Assembly (NCBI RefSeq): GCF_030848805.1
Contig: NW_027270080.1
Location: 1 to 64,000, forward strand
Reading direction: 5' to 3'
Length of the DNA stretch: 64,000 nucleotides
DNA from: Temnothorax longispinosus
Taxonomy: Eukaryota; Arthropoda; Insecta; Hymenoptera; Formicidae
Shown: positions 52,815-63,849 of the stretch, one piece after another
Position numbering within the stretch: position 1 is the first letter of the stretch
Layout of the letters: the number at the start of each line of letters is the position of its first letter
Notes under the pieces: generated by a model
What the model was told of the DNA's origin: nothing
What the model saw: the letters and a program-made list of their open reading frames with translations, nothing else
Database searches by the model: none
Position numbers and translations under genes: made by a program

Positions 52815-55085
52815 TTAAAGTGAAGAAATTATTCGATCATAGACCAATGGCAGGTTTTCAGTGTCTTTCTGTGAGTTGATTGCCTCTTTATGTTTTTTAA
52901 TGAATAGCATTTCAGAAATTTCACGTTTTTTTAAATTTTGTTCTTTGTGTAGGATTGTAACATCCTGCCATTTGAAATTATGGTCGGAATCTGTTCTATG
53001 CCTACTGACGACCGAATGTTGGTTGGGGGGTTTTTTGATATCTGCGCGATGCTCTTTTATACGCGTTTCTAAATGTCGCTTTGTTTGTCCGATATAGCAT
53101 GCATTGCAATCAGAGCAGTCAAGTTTATAAACGACATCAGTGCATCTCTTGATCTCCAATTTATCCTTCCCTTTCCTGATTAGTGTATCCATTTTCTTAG
53201 GGACCGTATACAGGGTGTTCAAACCGTAATTTTTGAACGTACGGCGTAATCCCTCGCTAAAAGTTTTTACGTAGGGGATGGGAACATAATTTTTCAGATC
53301 AAGAGTAAATGCACTGCTTTCGTTGCTAGCGCTATCCTCATTATTCGATCGTTTGTTAATTTCTGAAATTCTTCTTTGAATGTGTTTGTTCACCAACAGG
53401 TCGGGAAAACAGTTATTTGACAATATAGTTTTCACTAACTTGATGTTCTCATCGTGAAATTGTTCATCCGACAATAGTATGGCCTGGTCAACCAAATTAA
53501 TGACCGTGTTAATCTTGTATTTCAAAGGATGACTGGAGAAAAAATTAATATACCTGCCAGAGAACGTTGGTTTTCGATACCAGTTGGTGAACAAACAGTT
53601 GCCGTGTCTAAAAACAGACGTGTTTAAAAAATTCAGGGTGTTGTTCTTCTCAAGTTCATACGTGAATTTGAGACGTGGATGATAGTTGTTAAACGTACGG
53701 ACAACCTCATTAAGTTTCGATTGCGGAATGCACATGAAAATGTCATCGACGTAACGAAGAAAAATCTCGATATGAAAATCAAAGGATTGAAGGCAGCAAG
53801 TCTCCAAATCGTCCATAACGATATCGGCTAAAATAGGCGAGAGGGGGGAACCCATTGGACTACCGAAGATCTGTTCGTAGAACTCACCGTCAAAAGAAAA
53901 ACTAATGGAGTTAAGAATCATTCTGATAGCGTGTAGAAATTGGTCAAGATTCATCCGGGTCTCTCCAGATATCGCATCCCACCTTTTTTCGATTCCAGTC
54001 AGAACAAGTTCTATGGGTATGTTCGTGAACAACGCAACGACATCGAGAGAGACCAGGATGTGGTCAGGGGGGATGCTGTGTTGCTTCATACTCTCCACGA
54101 ACGACCAACTATCTTTAACATGGGAAGACGGCTTCACAACTGCTTTATTCAGAATGTTATGCAGATATGAGGCAACATTATAAAGAGGGCTTCCAACGGC
54201 GGATACAATTATGCGTAACGGATAGTTCTCCTTATGGATCTTCGGAAGTCCATAGCAACGGGGGAGGTTACCGTTTATGCAGTTCAGAAAATTGTAAGCC
54301 CTCGCGTCAATAATACCGTTGTTCTTCCATAACTTCACTAAACAGTTTAATTGCGAGGTGATTTTATTCAACGGGTTTCTGTTTAATTTTCTGTATGTAG
54401 ACTGATCGTTAAGCAAGGCTTTCATTTGCATAATATAGTCTTGTCTATCCATGATGACAGTAGTCTGACCTTTGTCAGCATTCGTAACCAGAATGTCAGG
54501 GTTGTTAGTGAGATATTTTTTGCATAATGAAAACTGCGATAAGATGTATCTATCTATAGAATTAGATCTCTTGTTTGTTTTTATGAAATCATGGAGAGAA
54601 TTTGAAACAAGACAGCGCACTTCGTTAACTTTGTCATCATCGATCATGTGCTTATTTTGTTCAAAGTTTTTGAGAACATCTAAGACAATTTTTGATCGGT
54701 CATTCCTATTGTATTGATTGACAGGTAGTCCGAACCTGCTACCAAGACTTAGCATCTTTAAAATATTTTCGGGGATCTGTCTGTTACTAATGTTAACGAT
54801 CCATTTATTCGTGTCAATATTATGGAAAGTCTCAACTTGTTTGTTATGTTTAATTTTTAAGTTATTGAATTTTTTCATTAATTTGCATCTGGTCAAGTTG
54901 TCGAAGTAAGATATCTTGTTTCTGTTATATAAGAAAAATTCTTTTACTGTACATGCCGGTAGAGAAACGTATAACGCGTCTTCAATCCTTTGCCCCTCAG
55001 ATCGTAAATAAGCAATCGTGTAGTTAATGTCCTTAATCTCTAGGTTCAAAAACAAACATTGGCAACGGTGTTTGTAATTGTCCAA
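52815..55085 (-). CDS. Penelope-like RT/GIY-YIG protein
   Basis: An uninterrupted 756-aa frame of normal family length. An N-terminal extension (about 1-190) precedes the RT: VTNADKGQTTVIMDRQDYI, LPRCYGLPKIHKENYPLRII, VSLDVVALFTNIPIEL (catalytic Asp), GSPMGSPLSPILADIVMD and LRYVDDIFMCI (catalytic YVDD, near 53745-53755). The GIY-YIG endonuclease near residues 645-700 begins VYKLDCSDCNACYIGQTKR. The enzyme nicks chromosomal DNA and copies the RNA at the target. All catalytic motifs are present, so this copy could have been active recently. The ATG at 55085 lies inside the flanking repeat region. Confidence 0.93.
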   Translation of the reverse strand: MDNYKHRCQCLFLNLEIKDINYTIAYLRSEGQRIEDALYVSLPACTVKEFFLYNRNKISYFDNLTRCKLMKKFNNLKIKHNKQVETFHNIDTNKWIVNISNRQIPENILKMLSLGSRFGLPVNQYNRNDRSKIVLDVLKNFEQNKHMIDDDKVNEVRCLVSNSLHDFIKTNKRSNSIDRYILSQFSLCKKYLTNNPDILVTNADKGQTTVIMDRQDYIMQMKALLNDQSTYRKLNRNPLNKITSQLNCLVKLWKNNGIIDARAYNFLNCINGNLPRCYGLPKIHKENYPLRIIVSAVGSPLYNVASYLHNILNKAVVKPSSHVKDSWSFVESMKQHSIPPDHILVSLDVVALFTNIPIELVLTGIEKRWDAISGETRMNLDQFLHAIRMILNSISFSFDGEFYEQIFGSPMGSPLSPILADIVMDDLETCCLQSFDFHIEIFLRYVDDIFMCIPQSKLNEVVRTFNNYHPRLKFTYELEKNNTLNFLNTSVFRHGNCLFTNWYRKPTFSGRYINFFSSHPLKYKINTVINLVDQAILLSDEQFHDENIKLVKTILSNNCFPDLLVNKHIQRRISEINKRSNNEDSASNESSAFTLDLKNYVPIPYVKTFSEGLRRTFKNYGLNTLYTVPKKMDTLIRKGKDKLEIKRCTDVVYKLDCSDCNACYIGQTKRHLETRIKEHRADIKKPPNQHSVVSRHRTDSDHNFKWQDVTILHKEQNLKKREISEMLFIKKHKEAINSQKDTENLPLVYDRIISSL

Positions 55086-55397
55086 TGTTCGATAATTTCT
55101 TCACTTTAAGTTCTCCTTCTATGTTTACTGTATTTTGCGATAATGTATCACTTTAAGTTCTCCTTCTATGTTTACTGTATTTTGTGATAATGTATCATTA
55201 GTTTTTCGGCCTTCACATGAGACCGTCGTATTTTTCCGACCCGCCACGAATTTTATATGATTGACGCACAATGATCCATGTAAGTCCTATTTACCGATAT
55301 TCTCGTAAATCTGTTCATCGCGTATTGTTGTTTAATTTTTAATTTTTAAATTTCTTATATATTCTTTCATTCTTTCATTCCAGCATTGTTAAAATAA

Positions 55398-55432
55398 CTT
55401 GAAAAGGATTTAAAATAGTGGTCAAAACGTCG
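55398..55432 (+). ncRNA. Hammerhead-like core, right flank (decayed)
   Basis: The inverted counterpart of the motif at 52491-52526. It has G-to-A/C-to-T changes (GGATTTAAAATAGTGGTCAAAACGTCG) that destroy the stem and the GAAAC box. Confidence 0.35.
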
Positions 55433-55761
55433 TTGTGATATACTTAATAAAACTTGCCAGTCAGGCCGTTTAACTATACCGAATAAATATTATAATTATA
55501 GTGCATATTTGAAATATTATGTATGTAATAGACTAAATTTTAGTTTCTTTTACTATTTATTACTTAGTAATTTATGAAGAATATATAAAAATACATACGG
55601 TGCACTTTCTAATGGATCGTCGATAAATTGCATGATTTCATAAAAGCGGAACATTTTCTGTTTTTTCGCTTGTGCACCGGATCCACTTGGAACATACTCG
55701 TTTACTTGCCGTTTGTAACGCACGTAACAATTTCTTAGATACTTCCATCTTTTCATTGCAT

Positions 55762-56188
55762 TGTTGTGCCGCTCCTGGGGATGCAGGGTCGGCACGGAGT
55801 TCTTTTGGAATCCGCCGGGCGGGGAGAAAACACACGAGTCCAGATCTTTTGTATAATAGCGTTTAATAAACTTGGATATCTTGTTACACAGGTGTTCTTA
55901 ATCTATTGCCCTGACTTGCGGGCGCTCGCGTAGTCGATTACATTCGGTTGCGCGTGATCTAGCCTTTTGTTCCGGACTGCCCGCCGCTTCTCGGAAGGGC
56001 GGGCTTTTATCTCTCGCGCGTTAGCTTCCGCGGTGCTGACTCAGCTGTCAGCGCTTTTGCTTCCGGGCGAGTGACCTGTGTCACTTGCGAAACCCGGAAT
56101 GCTACCTCAGGTGAGTTTGGCAAGATCCGGAAGCAACGCTGACAGCGAGGTGTCGCATTTCGGGGTTGTTGACCTTCGCGGCACAACA
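55762..56188. mobile_element. Solo LTR (427 bp) inside the MADF exon
   Basis: It begins TGTTGTGCCGC and ends GCGGCACAACA, and is flanked by GCAT on both sides (55758-55761 and 56189-56192). Removing it with one GCAT restores an open MADF exon (DDAMKRWKYLRNC). It contains an AATAAA-type word near 55863. Family and orientation are uncertain. Confidence 0.8.
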
Positions 56189-56914
56189 GCATCATCCGCA
56201 GTCATAAGCCCTGTAATCATAAACAAAATTAACTCGTATTTTTAAAATAGATTATAACTTGCACTTTGCAACTTTTAGTAATATCTTTTAAGTTTTTATA
56301 CAAACCTCCTAACATATTTTCAACCTCCTTCCACAGTGCTTTCTTTTTCGCCTTTGTCTGTTCGGTAGGTGGAAAGTGGAAATTGTATAATGCTGGCTTT
56401 GTTTGTACTACGTTAATTAGCATCTCATCACGGTGATCTGTTGAGGACTGATGTTCATTGCTAGTGTCCTCCGTATCTGCTTGATTGCTGTTTTGAACTT
56501 GTTAAAATACAATTAGTTGCAGATTAAATTTAACATTTGAAACCTACGTGTATGTAACATAATGGGTGCTTTCCAGCAAGGTAACACAGATAGATACAAC
56601 GTAATGCTAATGAACTCTTGTTATATGCTCTTTAGACTCGCACGACTGAAACACACGGCAAAAAGCTTACTTTTTGAGCTGTGTTGGAATTGTAAAGCAC
56701 TCTGTTGAAAAATAAATTACACAGTGCCGACTATGTGCATTGCTGGAAAGCTACAAGTATTATTACTGCAAAACTTACCAATAGTTACAACAAAGTCTTC
56801 ATCGATGGATACAGCATGCATCTTTTCATCGTAATGTTCAAAACAATTGTGACACAACATTTCTTCTTGTGTGGCGACGACTAAAATATCGCCACAATAA
56901 CCACATTTTATGTT

Positions 56915-57387
56915 CTACAAATGAACATTATTTTATGTAAATTAGTGCATTTCCTAATGTGCATTTATCATATAAATAATTGATAATATTAAACTTAAGA
57001 TTAAGATGATATCCTAACATACAAAAAGAATTGATTCAAATTGATAAGCGTGCTTTTAAATTCAGTTTTCTTATAATTCTAGTATTTATATTATTTCGTG
57101 CTGTATATATGGACAATTTTATAAACTGATACTTACCAAGAAATTATTGGACTGGTATTTATTCATTTTTAACTTCAATCCTCTTTCACAATAATATATT
57201 ATATTTTTATTAGGTATTAGGTTAGGAACTCTGAACATGTGCGTGTCTGTATAGTGTAAACGCCAGAACGCTGCCCTATGCTGCATAAACCAACGTAAAA
57301 TTTGTGCTGGCGTAACGAAACGGGCGCAAATCCTGTGATTGGCCAAGTTTCTTTACGCCGTACGCCGGTACGCCGTACGCTGGCTCC
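56915..57387. other. AT-rich DNA, then an unidentified GC-richer stretch
   Basis: Probably the 5' part (intron or upstream region) of the MADF gene to about 57200. The sequence from 57290 runs into the BEL-2 coding part. No first exon was identified. Confidence 0.35.
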
Positions 57388-60300
57388 ATGGGACTTCACC
57401 CTGAATCGTCAACTCCCGAGAAGCTCGATGGCGATCAGGAAAACAATCCAAAGCCGAGCTCAGCGACAACGCCGATTGCGCTAGTGGCGCACGCGTCGCA
57501 TCTTTCGGACGGCAAGTACGTCATGCTATCCACGGTTGCCGTGTACATCTACAATGATGCGGGCGCGCGAAAACTTTGTCGTGTGTTGCTGGATTGCGGT
57601 TCTCAGGCTAACTTTGTCTCTAAAAGCTTCGTATCTGCTCTCGGTCTAAAGCCGCGTTCATTAAACGTTTCAATCTCGGGGATAAACGGCGCTAGCACAA
57701 AGTCAACTCAGATCGTTTGTCTGAAAATGTCATCGCGCATAAACTCGTATTCCTTCGACGTTGAATGCATCGTGACGGATCAAGTCACGGACAAGCTCCC
57801 GTCGTTCACTCTCAATCGCGGCGAATTTAATCTCCCGCGCAATCTACCTTTAGCCGACCCTCGCTTTCACGAGTCATCCGAGATCGACGCTCTGATTGGC
57901 GCGGAGTTGTTTTGGGACCTGTTGTGCGTGGGACAAATCAAATCATCCCAAGCGCATCCGACGCTGCAAAAGACGCGTCTGGGATGGATCCTAGCAGGCG
58001 GGTTAGATAACCCGTCGAAACAAGATTTGAAAATACAAGCCTGCCATGCCGCAGTAACCAATCTACAATTGCACGAAGAATTAACACGTTTTTGGCAACG
58101 AGAGGACATCTCCAACAATACAGCCAATTACACCGTCGAGGAGGCCATCTGCAAGAAACACTTCGCGGACAACACGTTGCAAAATCAGTCCGGTAGATAC
58201 GTTGTGAAGCTTCCGGTGAAGGAGCACGTGATGGCCAAAATCGGACAGTCCAGGGACATCGCGATGAAGCAACTGCTAGCCATGGAGAGGCGTTTCAAGC
58301 GTGATCCCAACCTACAGGAGCACTACGTGCGCTTTATGCAGGAGTACGTCGCACTCGGCCACATGAAATTGGTAGACGAGCAACCTGATGATGACCCGCC
58401 GGCAGTCTATCTGCCTCACCACAGTGTGGTTAAAATGGCTGGGCAGTCACTCAAAATACGTGTGGTATTCGATGCATCCTGCAAAACTACTACTGGAGTG
58501 TCTCTAAACGACGCGCTCAGAGTGGGACCAGTCGTCCAGCCAGAGTTGATTTCTTTCCTGATTCGCTTCCGCTTCTTTCTATACGTCTTCGTGGCCGATA
58601 TAATTAAGATGTAGCGGCAGATTCTGGTCGACCCATCGCAGACACATCTTCAACGAATATTGTGGCGGAGCAAGCCCAATCACGACATCAAGGCATACGA
58701 ATCCCTGGTGGTCACCTACGGCACCGCAGCTGCCGCATATCTAGCCACAGAATGCCTGAACAATCTAGCCGAGAAAAACGCATCGAGATTCCCGGTGGGA
58801 TCGATCCACCTCAAGGAAGGTTGCTACGTGGACGACGTCGCGACCGGGGCCGACACAAAGAAGGATCTAGAAATAGTTCGCCATCAAGTGGTGGAAATAC
58901 TACGATTAGGAGCGTTCAAATTGAGCAAGTGGGCATCCAATTGCCCGGAATTATTAAAGGACGTCCAGGATCAAAACCACGAGCCAGTAGAAATTTGCAG
59001 CGATGCAAACTCACGCATTCTCGGAATGCAATGAGATCACATCAGAGACACATTTCAAGTTTCTCACGACACTCAGGAGAGCCACAGTACTGTCTCCAAA
59101 CGCACAATATTATCCGGCGTTGCCAGGTTATTCGACCCCCTCGGTCTTCTCGGACCTGTCATCGTGGTCGCGAAACTCATCCTGCAAGACCTGTGGAAGT
59201 CAGGCAATCATTGGGACGAGTCAGTGCCACAAGACATCCACGCGCGTTGGTCAAGGCTGAAGGAACAATTGTCGGTCTTGAAACAAGTACGAGTTCCGCG
59301 GTGCGTCAAGCTTGCCACGGATCCCCAGCTAATACAAATACATAGATTCTGCGATGCCAGCCAAAAGGCATACGGAGCCGTTATATACCTTCGGACAAAA
59401 CTCGGCACCAGCTACCGCACCGAGTTGCTTTGCTCGAAATCCCGCGTGACCCCTCTCAAGGCCATATCGCTGGCAAGGCTGGAGCTACAAGCGGCACTGT
59501 TATTGGCCGAATTGATGGACAAGGTCAGCGCATCGATCGACATAACGCAATTCAAGAAGTTTTTCTGGTCTGACGCCACCATCACACTATACTGGATAAC
59601 TTCGCTTTCCCGGAGGTGGGAGGTATTCGTTGCCAACCGAGTTGGTAAGATACAATGTTTAACCAAGATAGAAGATTGGAGGCACATTCCGTCCACAGAC
59701 AATCCCGCCGACATACTATCACGTGGACTACATCCGCACGAACTCGTGGAAGCAAGTTATGGTGGCATGGACCTACCTTTCTGCAATACGAAGAAGACCG
59801 CTGGCCAAGTAAGGACATCACTCGCCTAAGAGATGATCTTCCCAAAACATGAGAAGCAGCGGCAGCCGTCGTCATCATCAGTCCTTCGATCGTCGACGGA
59901 TTAATCAAAAAGCATTCAAACTTGGGCAATATATGCCGCATCATAGCGTATTGTCTCAGGATCAACAAGGCGCATCGGCCGACTCCGGCCACCGAATCCG
60001 TTTCTCACAACGAGATGTCGCACGCGTTGGGCGTCGTGTGCAAAGCAGTGGAAAGAAGCTCATTTCCCGACGAGTACAGAGCGTTGACCAAAGGAGACTC
60101 GGTTAGCGCGTCCAGCAAGATACTTTCCCTGTCTCCCTTCATAGACGAAACCGGGCTAATCCGGGTGGGGGGTAGATTAAAGAATTCTGAGTTAAAATTC
60201 GACGCGTGCTACCCCATATTACTACCTCGCGATCACGAGCTCACAAAACGTACGATAAGACAAGAACACGTGCGTAACATGCATGCCGGCACTCAGGCAA

Positions 60301-61378
60301 CTATGGCCGCAGTTAAGCAGAGATTCTGGCCTTTGTCGCTGCGCTCAACCGCGCGAAAAATTATTCGAAACTGCGTAACATGCTTCAGAGCTAAACCGAG
60401 CCAGTCAGAAGCCTTAATGGGCTCGTTGCCTTCTACTCGTGTTACCGTTTCAAGGCCATTCTCGCATTGTAATGTCGACTATGCCGGACCCGTCATGGTA
60501 AAGGAGGGCAAGCGACGTAATGCCCGCTTTCACAAGGCGTACATCGCTATCTTTGTGTGTTTCTCCACGAAAGCCGTACATATCGAATTAGTAAGTGATC
60601 TCACATCGGAAAGCTTTCTTAGCGCACTCGGCGTTTCATGTCCCGAAGAGGCAAACCCGCTTGCATATATTCCGACAATGGGACCACGTTTGTAGGGGCG
60701 CATAAGCAGATCAAAGAGTTCTACGACTTAATTAACGATAGTCAGGTTCGAGACGATATAAACCAGTTTGTTCGCGAGCAGGAAACTTCTTCGTCCTTTA
60801 TCCCGCCTAACGCGCCGCACTTCGGCGGTCTATGGGAAGCCGCAGTAAAGTCGGCCAAGTATCACATGGCTCGAATTATAGGCCAAGCGCATTTAACATT
60901 CGTAGAAATGCAGACGGTACTCTGCGAGGTGGAAGCAATCCTGAACTCGCGACCACTCACGCAACTGAGCGCCGATCCAAATGATCTCGCGTATCTCAGT
61001 CCCGGTCATTTCCTTGTCGGTACAGCCTTGAATAGTTTCCCTTGCCACGACTTACAAGACATTAAAAAAAATCGGCTTACGCGCTGGCAAAGAGTAGAGC
61101 AAATAAGACAACATTTTTGGCGTAGATGGAGCGCTGAGTACCTTAATTCTTTGCAAGAACGAACCAAATGGAAGGCCAACAAGGGCGTACAGTTAAAACC
61201 CGAGCAATTAGTGCTCATAAAACAGCAAGGCCTAGCTCCTTTGCAGTGGCTGTTGGGGCGAGTTCAGAATGTTCACACCGGAGCCGACGGCGTCACGAGG
61301 GTTGCCACCGTCCGAACAACGAAAGGTGATTTCACGAGACCTCTCTCTAAGCTCGCGGTGTTACCCATAGACACTTAA
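57388..61378 (+). pseudogene. pol: BEL/Pao pol: protease, RT, RNase H, integrase
   Basis: The order is: aspartic protease of the DUF1758 type (CRVLLDCGSQANFVSKSF, near 57590); BEL-type RT (KIRVVFDASCKTTTGVSLND; YVDDVATGA near 58825); RNase H (IHRFCDASQKAYGAVIYL; ISLARLELQAALLLAEL); integrase zinc finger (HVRNMHAGTQATMAAVKQRF; CVTCFRAKPSQ); and core (CNVDYAGPV with Asp; CIYSDNGTTFVG; APHFGGLWEAAVKSAK with Glu). It ends with a C-terminal domain typical of BEL (DFTRPLSKLAVLP). A TAG replaces a sense codon at 58612-58614. The frame shifts near 59030, 59150, 59830-59920 and 60650. The order is complete, but the copy is dead. Confidence 0.9.
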
Positions 61379-61656
61379 GTATACTCGTCTCGCGTGGACG
61401 TCAAACTTCGCGTTCAATTAGCGTTAAGATTTTTGCGAAGCCCTTTGGTTGCCACTCCTATATCACAAGCGTCTATTTAATTATAAGTGCGAATGCTATT
61501 TTATTTTATGTTTGACCTAGTCATCTTAGATTCCAAACTTAGTTATACTAATCTTTGTACTATGCGACTCCAATTCGAAGGAGTGTCATGTAACCATTCT
61601 GATGTAAGAGACTACTTTTTACGTTTTGTTCTTTTGTTTTGAAAGTACGTCCTTTC

Positions 61657-61669
61657 AAGGAGGCGGCGA
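61657..61669 (+). other. BEL-2 polypurine tract
   Basis: AAGGAGGCGGCGA lies directly before the TGTATGATGGG that opens the LTR, the expected position of the plus-strand primer. Confidence 0.6.
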
Positions 61670-62023
61670 TGTATGATGGGTAACCGGGTCCGCTCCTGCT
61701 TTACCGATCCACGATTACCCCGCGTTGTCGTGCCTGCTATTCGCGGGCGCTCTCGTAGTATTCCGCCTAGTTACGGCCGTGCTCGCAGCGGCGTCTCCCA
61801 CCACTGCCGCCACTACTACCGCAGAGAATCATCGTGATCGTCGTACGAATCGCACGTGCCGTTAAGTCGAGCGATAGACCGCGCCTTTATTGTACCGCCC
61901 GAGTGACTTTATAATAAATATTCAACGCAGAGAAGTGAATCCCTTTCTTTCTCGACCACGCCCGATTCTGAGGAAGCAGCCGCTCGATCAACTGCGTGGA
62001 GGCCACGAGGCCTATTCAAAACA
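61670..62023 (+). repeat. BEL-2 3' LTR (~354 bp)
   Basis: TGTATGATGGG to TTCAAAACA, following the purine tract. It contains an ATAATAAATATT polyadenylation-type word near 61910. The end is inferred from the TG...CA rule because no second LTR exists for comparison. Confidence 0.55.
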
Positions 62024-62032
62024 GTAGATGTG

Positions 62033-62112
62033 GCACGTTACGCCTTCCTCTCGGCTTTGTCCTTAAGCTTGTCGGTCGATACCGTGAAGGAGCCGGTATT
62101 GTTTTTGCCTCT
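62033..62112 (-). pseudogene. Lys-rich fragment, inverted homologue of 62525-62640
   Basis: On the minus strand it reads NTGSFTVSTDKLKDKAERKA and then a stop. It matches the segment at 62525-62640 on the opposite strand over about 90 bases. The 'G-SF-LS-DKLK-KA' pattern recalls the end of the globular part of histone H1, but the match is too short to be sure. Confidence 0.3.
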
Positions 62113-62134
62113 GCACCCTGCACGACAGCACCAA

Positions 62135-62383
62135 CAGATTTTCACCAACGTCGTTCAACTTGAACTTTAGTTCAATTCACTCTTTGTCTGTTTCTAATGC
62201 CCGATTTCACCAACGTCGTTTAACTTGAACAGTCTCCCTTAGAAACAGACAAAGAGTGAATTGAACTAAGGTTCAAATTAAACGACGTTGGTGAAATTGG
62301 GCATAAGAGAGACTGTTAGAAAGACACAAAGAGTGAATTGAACTAAGGTTTAAGTTAATCGACGTTGGTGAAAAAGGGCATTA
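62135..62383. mobile_element. Nested foldback MITE
   Basis: TTTCACCAACGTCGTTTAACTTGAAC, TTAGTTCAATTCACTCTTTGTCTGTTTCTAA and their reverse complements recur several times in alternating orientation. This looks like two copies of one palindromic MITE, one within the other. Confidence 0.65.
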
Positions 62384-62519
62384 CATACACGTATACATAT
62401 AAATACATACACGAAGCAAGAGGCGCCACGAACTCGCGTTCGTAGCGCCATGAGCACGTGCCCGTACTTCGTGTATGTATGTACATGTATTACAAGGTGA
62501 GATAAAGCCCGCCCATTGC

Positions 62520-62750
62520 CCGCCGTCTCTGTTAATGCTGTCGTACAGAGTGTAGACCAAGGGCAAAAACCGCTCCTTCACGCTGTCGACTGACAAACTT
62601 AAGAACAAAGCCAAAAGAAAAGCGCAACGTGTCTTATCTATTTGAATATGTAAAAAGCGGAGACTAAGAAGAACGTACGGGAGAAGGCCGCGGAAAGCCC
62701 GAAGAAGGCAGCTCCTAAGATCGTCGCCAAAACTGCCACGATTATGGCGT
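62520..62750 (+). pseudogene. Histone-H1-tail-like Lys/Ala-rich fragment
   Basis: One frame gives SFTLSTDKLKNKAKRKAQRV. About 40 bases later another gives KKNVREKAAESPKKAAPKIV, with an SPKK motif typical of H1 C-terminal tails. No globular domain start or full frame exists. It could be a processed pseudogene fragment or a chance Lys/Ala-rich stretch. Confidence 0.3.
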
Positions 62751-62759
62751 TGCAAAAAA

Positions 62760-63113
62760 AAACAAGATTAAAACGTGGACGGAGATAATCAAAATTAAAA
62801 CATGGACGGAGATGATGAAATGCTTGTAAGTATCAAATTAATGAAATTTAAAATATGTAATATGTCATTAGATTTATTGATAAAAAATTTAATGAAGATT
62901 TACATGTAATTAAATACGCAGAGTAACTTGCTAATAAAGAATTCTTTCAAAGCATTGTTGCTCTTAAGTCCATCATACATAATGAACTGAAAAGAATCTG
63001 AAAATAGTTTGGAAAGAGTTCTTTATCATCAAGTAATTCTGTAAAATAAAACCTTGTAAACGTGTTGTATTGCTTACGAGTATAATAATAAATAAATAAT
63101 TATTTTTTGCCAG
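62760..63113. other. AT-rich DNA, no gene recognised
   Basis: Only a pyrimidine-poor acceptor (TTTTTTGCCAG, ending 63113) stands out, leading into the candidate exon below. Confidence 0.4.
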
Positions 63114-63307
63114 GTAAACGTAGAAGAAGAAGACAACATAAAAGAGCAAAAGTACAACATTCAAGTATTAGAAAAAGAATTGGTGAAAGCAAAAGCTCTT
63201 GTGGCAAAATCAGCAATCAATCGGTGCAAAATCAGCTGGACAATCAACATCAAAAAATGGGCCAGCACCAGCAGCTGTATCATTCGCTACATCTATTGAA
63301 ACAGCAC
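63114..63307 (+). pseudogene. Candidate exon with charged coiled-coil segment
   Basis: The 194-nt segment is flanked by CCAG and GTAAGT. It begins VNVEEEDNIKEQKYNIQVLE, a charged helix, and after a frame change ends SKNGPAPAAVSFATSIETA. A GCAAAATCAGC word is duplicated at the point of the frame change. No family is recognised. Splice sites on both sides support a once-spliced exon. Confidence 0.3.
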
Positions 63308-63321
63308 GTAAGTACTGATTT

Positions 63322-63360
<39 letters not shown>

Positions 63361-63389
63361 TTATTATTATTAATATTATTATTTTATAT

Positions 63390-63849
63390 TGTAAGGAACG
63401 CCATTGCGGGGTAGTTTCCATTCGGCGTAGGTCGCCCGGTTTTGCGTTGCGCGGCCTCCGAGCTGGCCCCGATATTACTGCGCGCTCTCGCTGAGCGATA
63501 TGATTGGTCCGTACGATCACGCGACGCTGGGCCCGAGCGCTCCCGGTCCGGAGAGAGCTGAGTTAACGCGGGACAGTCTCCTGCAAGACACGACCGAGTC
63601 AAGTCGATATATCTTCGCGCGTGCAAAAGTCACTGTGTACAGTCATTCACCAATAAACACCCGTTATAATCACATTTACGAGGTTGATTCACGAGATATC
63701 CCTTATTTCTTTTGCCCTCTTCCTGACATTCCGGCTCTCGAGTCTCTTTCCCGACAATTACCGTCCTACCTTTCGTTAAGCAAGGTCCTATCCCGGCAAA
63801 TTACCGTCCTACCCCTCGCTCCCGCGAGTTCCCTGACAAATTCCTTACA
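63390..63849 (+). mobile_element. Solo LTR (460 bp)
   Basis: TGTAAGGAACG to AATTCCTTACA, with 9-bp inverted ends, is flanked by ATAT on both sides (63386-63389 and 63850-63853), a 4-bp target duplication. It includes AATAAA at about 63651 and a duplicated AATTACCGTCCTACC motif near its 3' end. Orientation is taken from the AATAAA. Confidence 0.78.

Larger units (their letters stand above)
52437..55486 (-). mobile_element. Penelope-like element with inverted ~390-bp flanks
   Basis: One intact ORF is flanked by inverted copies of the same ~390-bp sequence (52437-52830 and 55070-55486). Each flank contains a 47-bp tandem duplication (ACTTTAAGTTCTCCTTC..GCGATAATGTATC) near the ORF and a hammerhead-like core at its outer end. 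Penelope elements are known for flanking repeats in direct or inverted order. It lies inside the MADF gene between exon 3 and the BESS exon. Confidence 0.85.
50683..56914 (-). pseudogene. Harbinger-associated MADF/BESS protein gene, interrupted
   Basis: Exons read on the minus strand: 56914-56779 (NIKCGYCGDIL..CHNCFEHY, a CxxC..CxxC zinc ribbon); 56497-56306 (MADF start, LINVVQTKPALYNFHF); 56210-55599 (MADF end, AMKRWKYLRNCYVRYKRQ), which holds a 427-bp solo LTR; and 50906-50683 (BESS-like tail, DAIDHFVLCLSDGMRKL). The first three join in phase at consensus sites (GTAAGT; GTTTGT/ATTACAG). The last does not join in phase with exon 3, so an intermediate exon may have been lost where a Penelope element inserted. 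Such MADF proteins accompany Harbinger transposases and help them reach DNA. The upstream start was not found. Confidence 0.68.
57388..62023 (+). mobile_element. BEL/Pao element BEL-2, 5'-truncated, with 3' LTR
   Basis: Pol followed by a 3' UTR, a purine tract and an LTR. Gag, primer site and 5' LTR are missing. It is different from BEL-1 at 10-13 kb, which has only gag. Confidence 0.82.
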
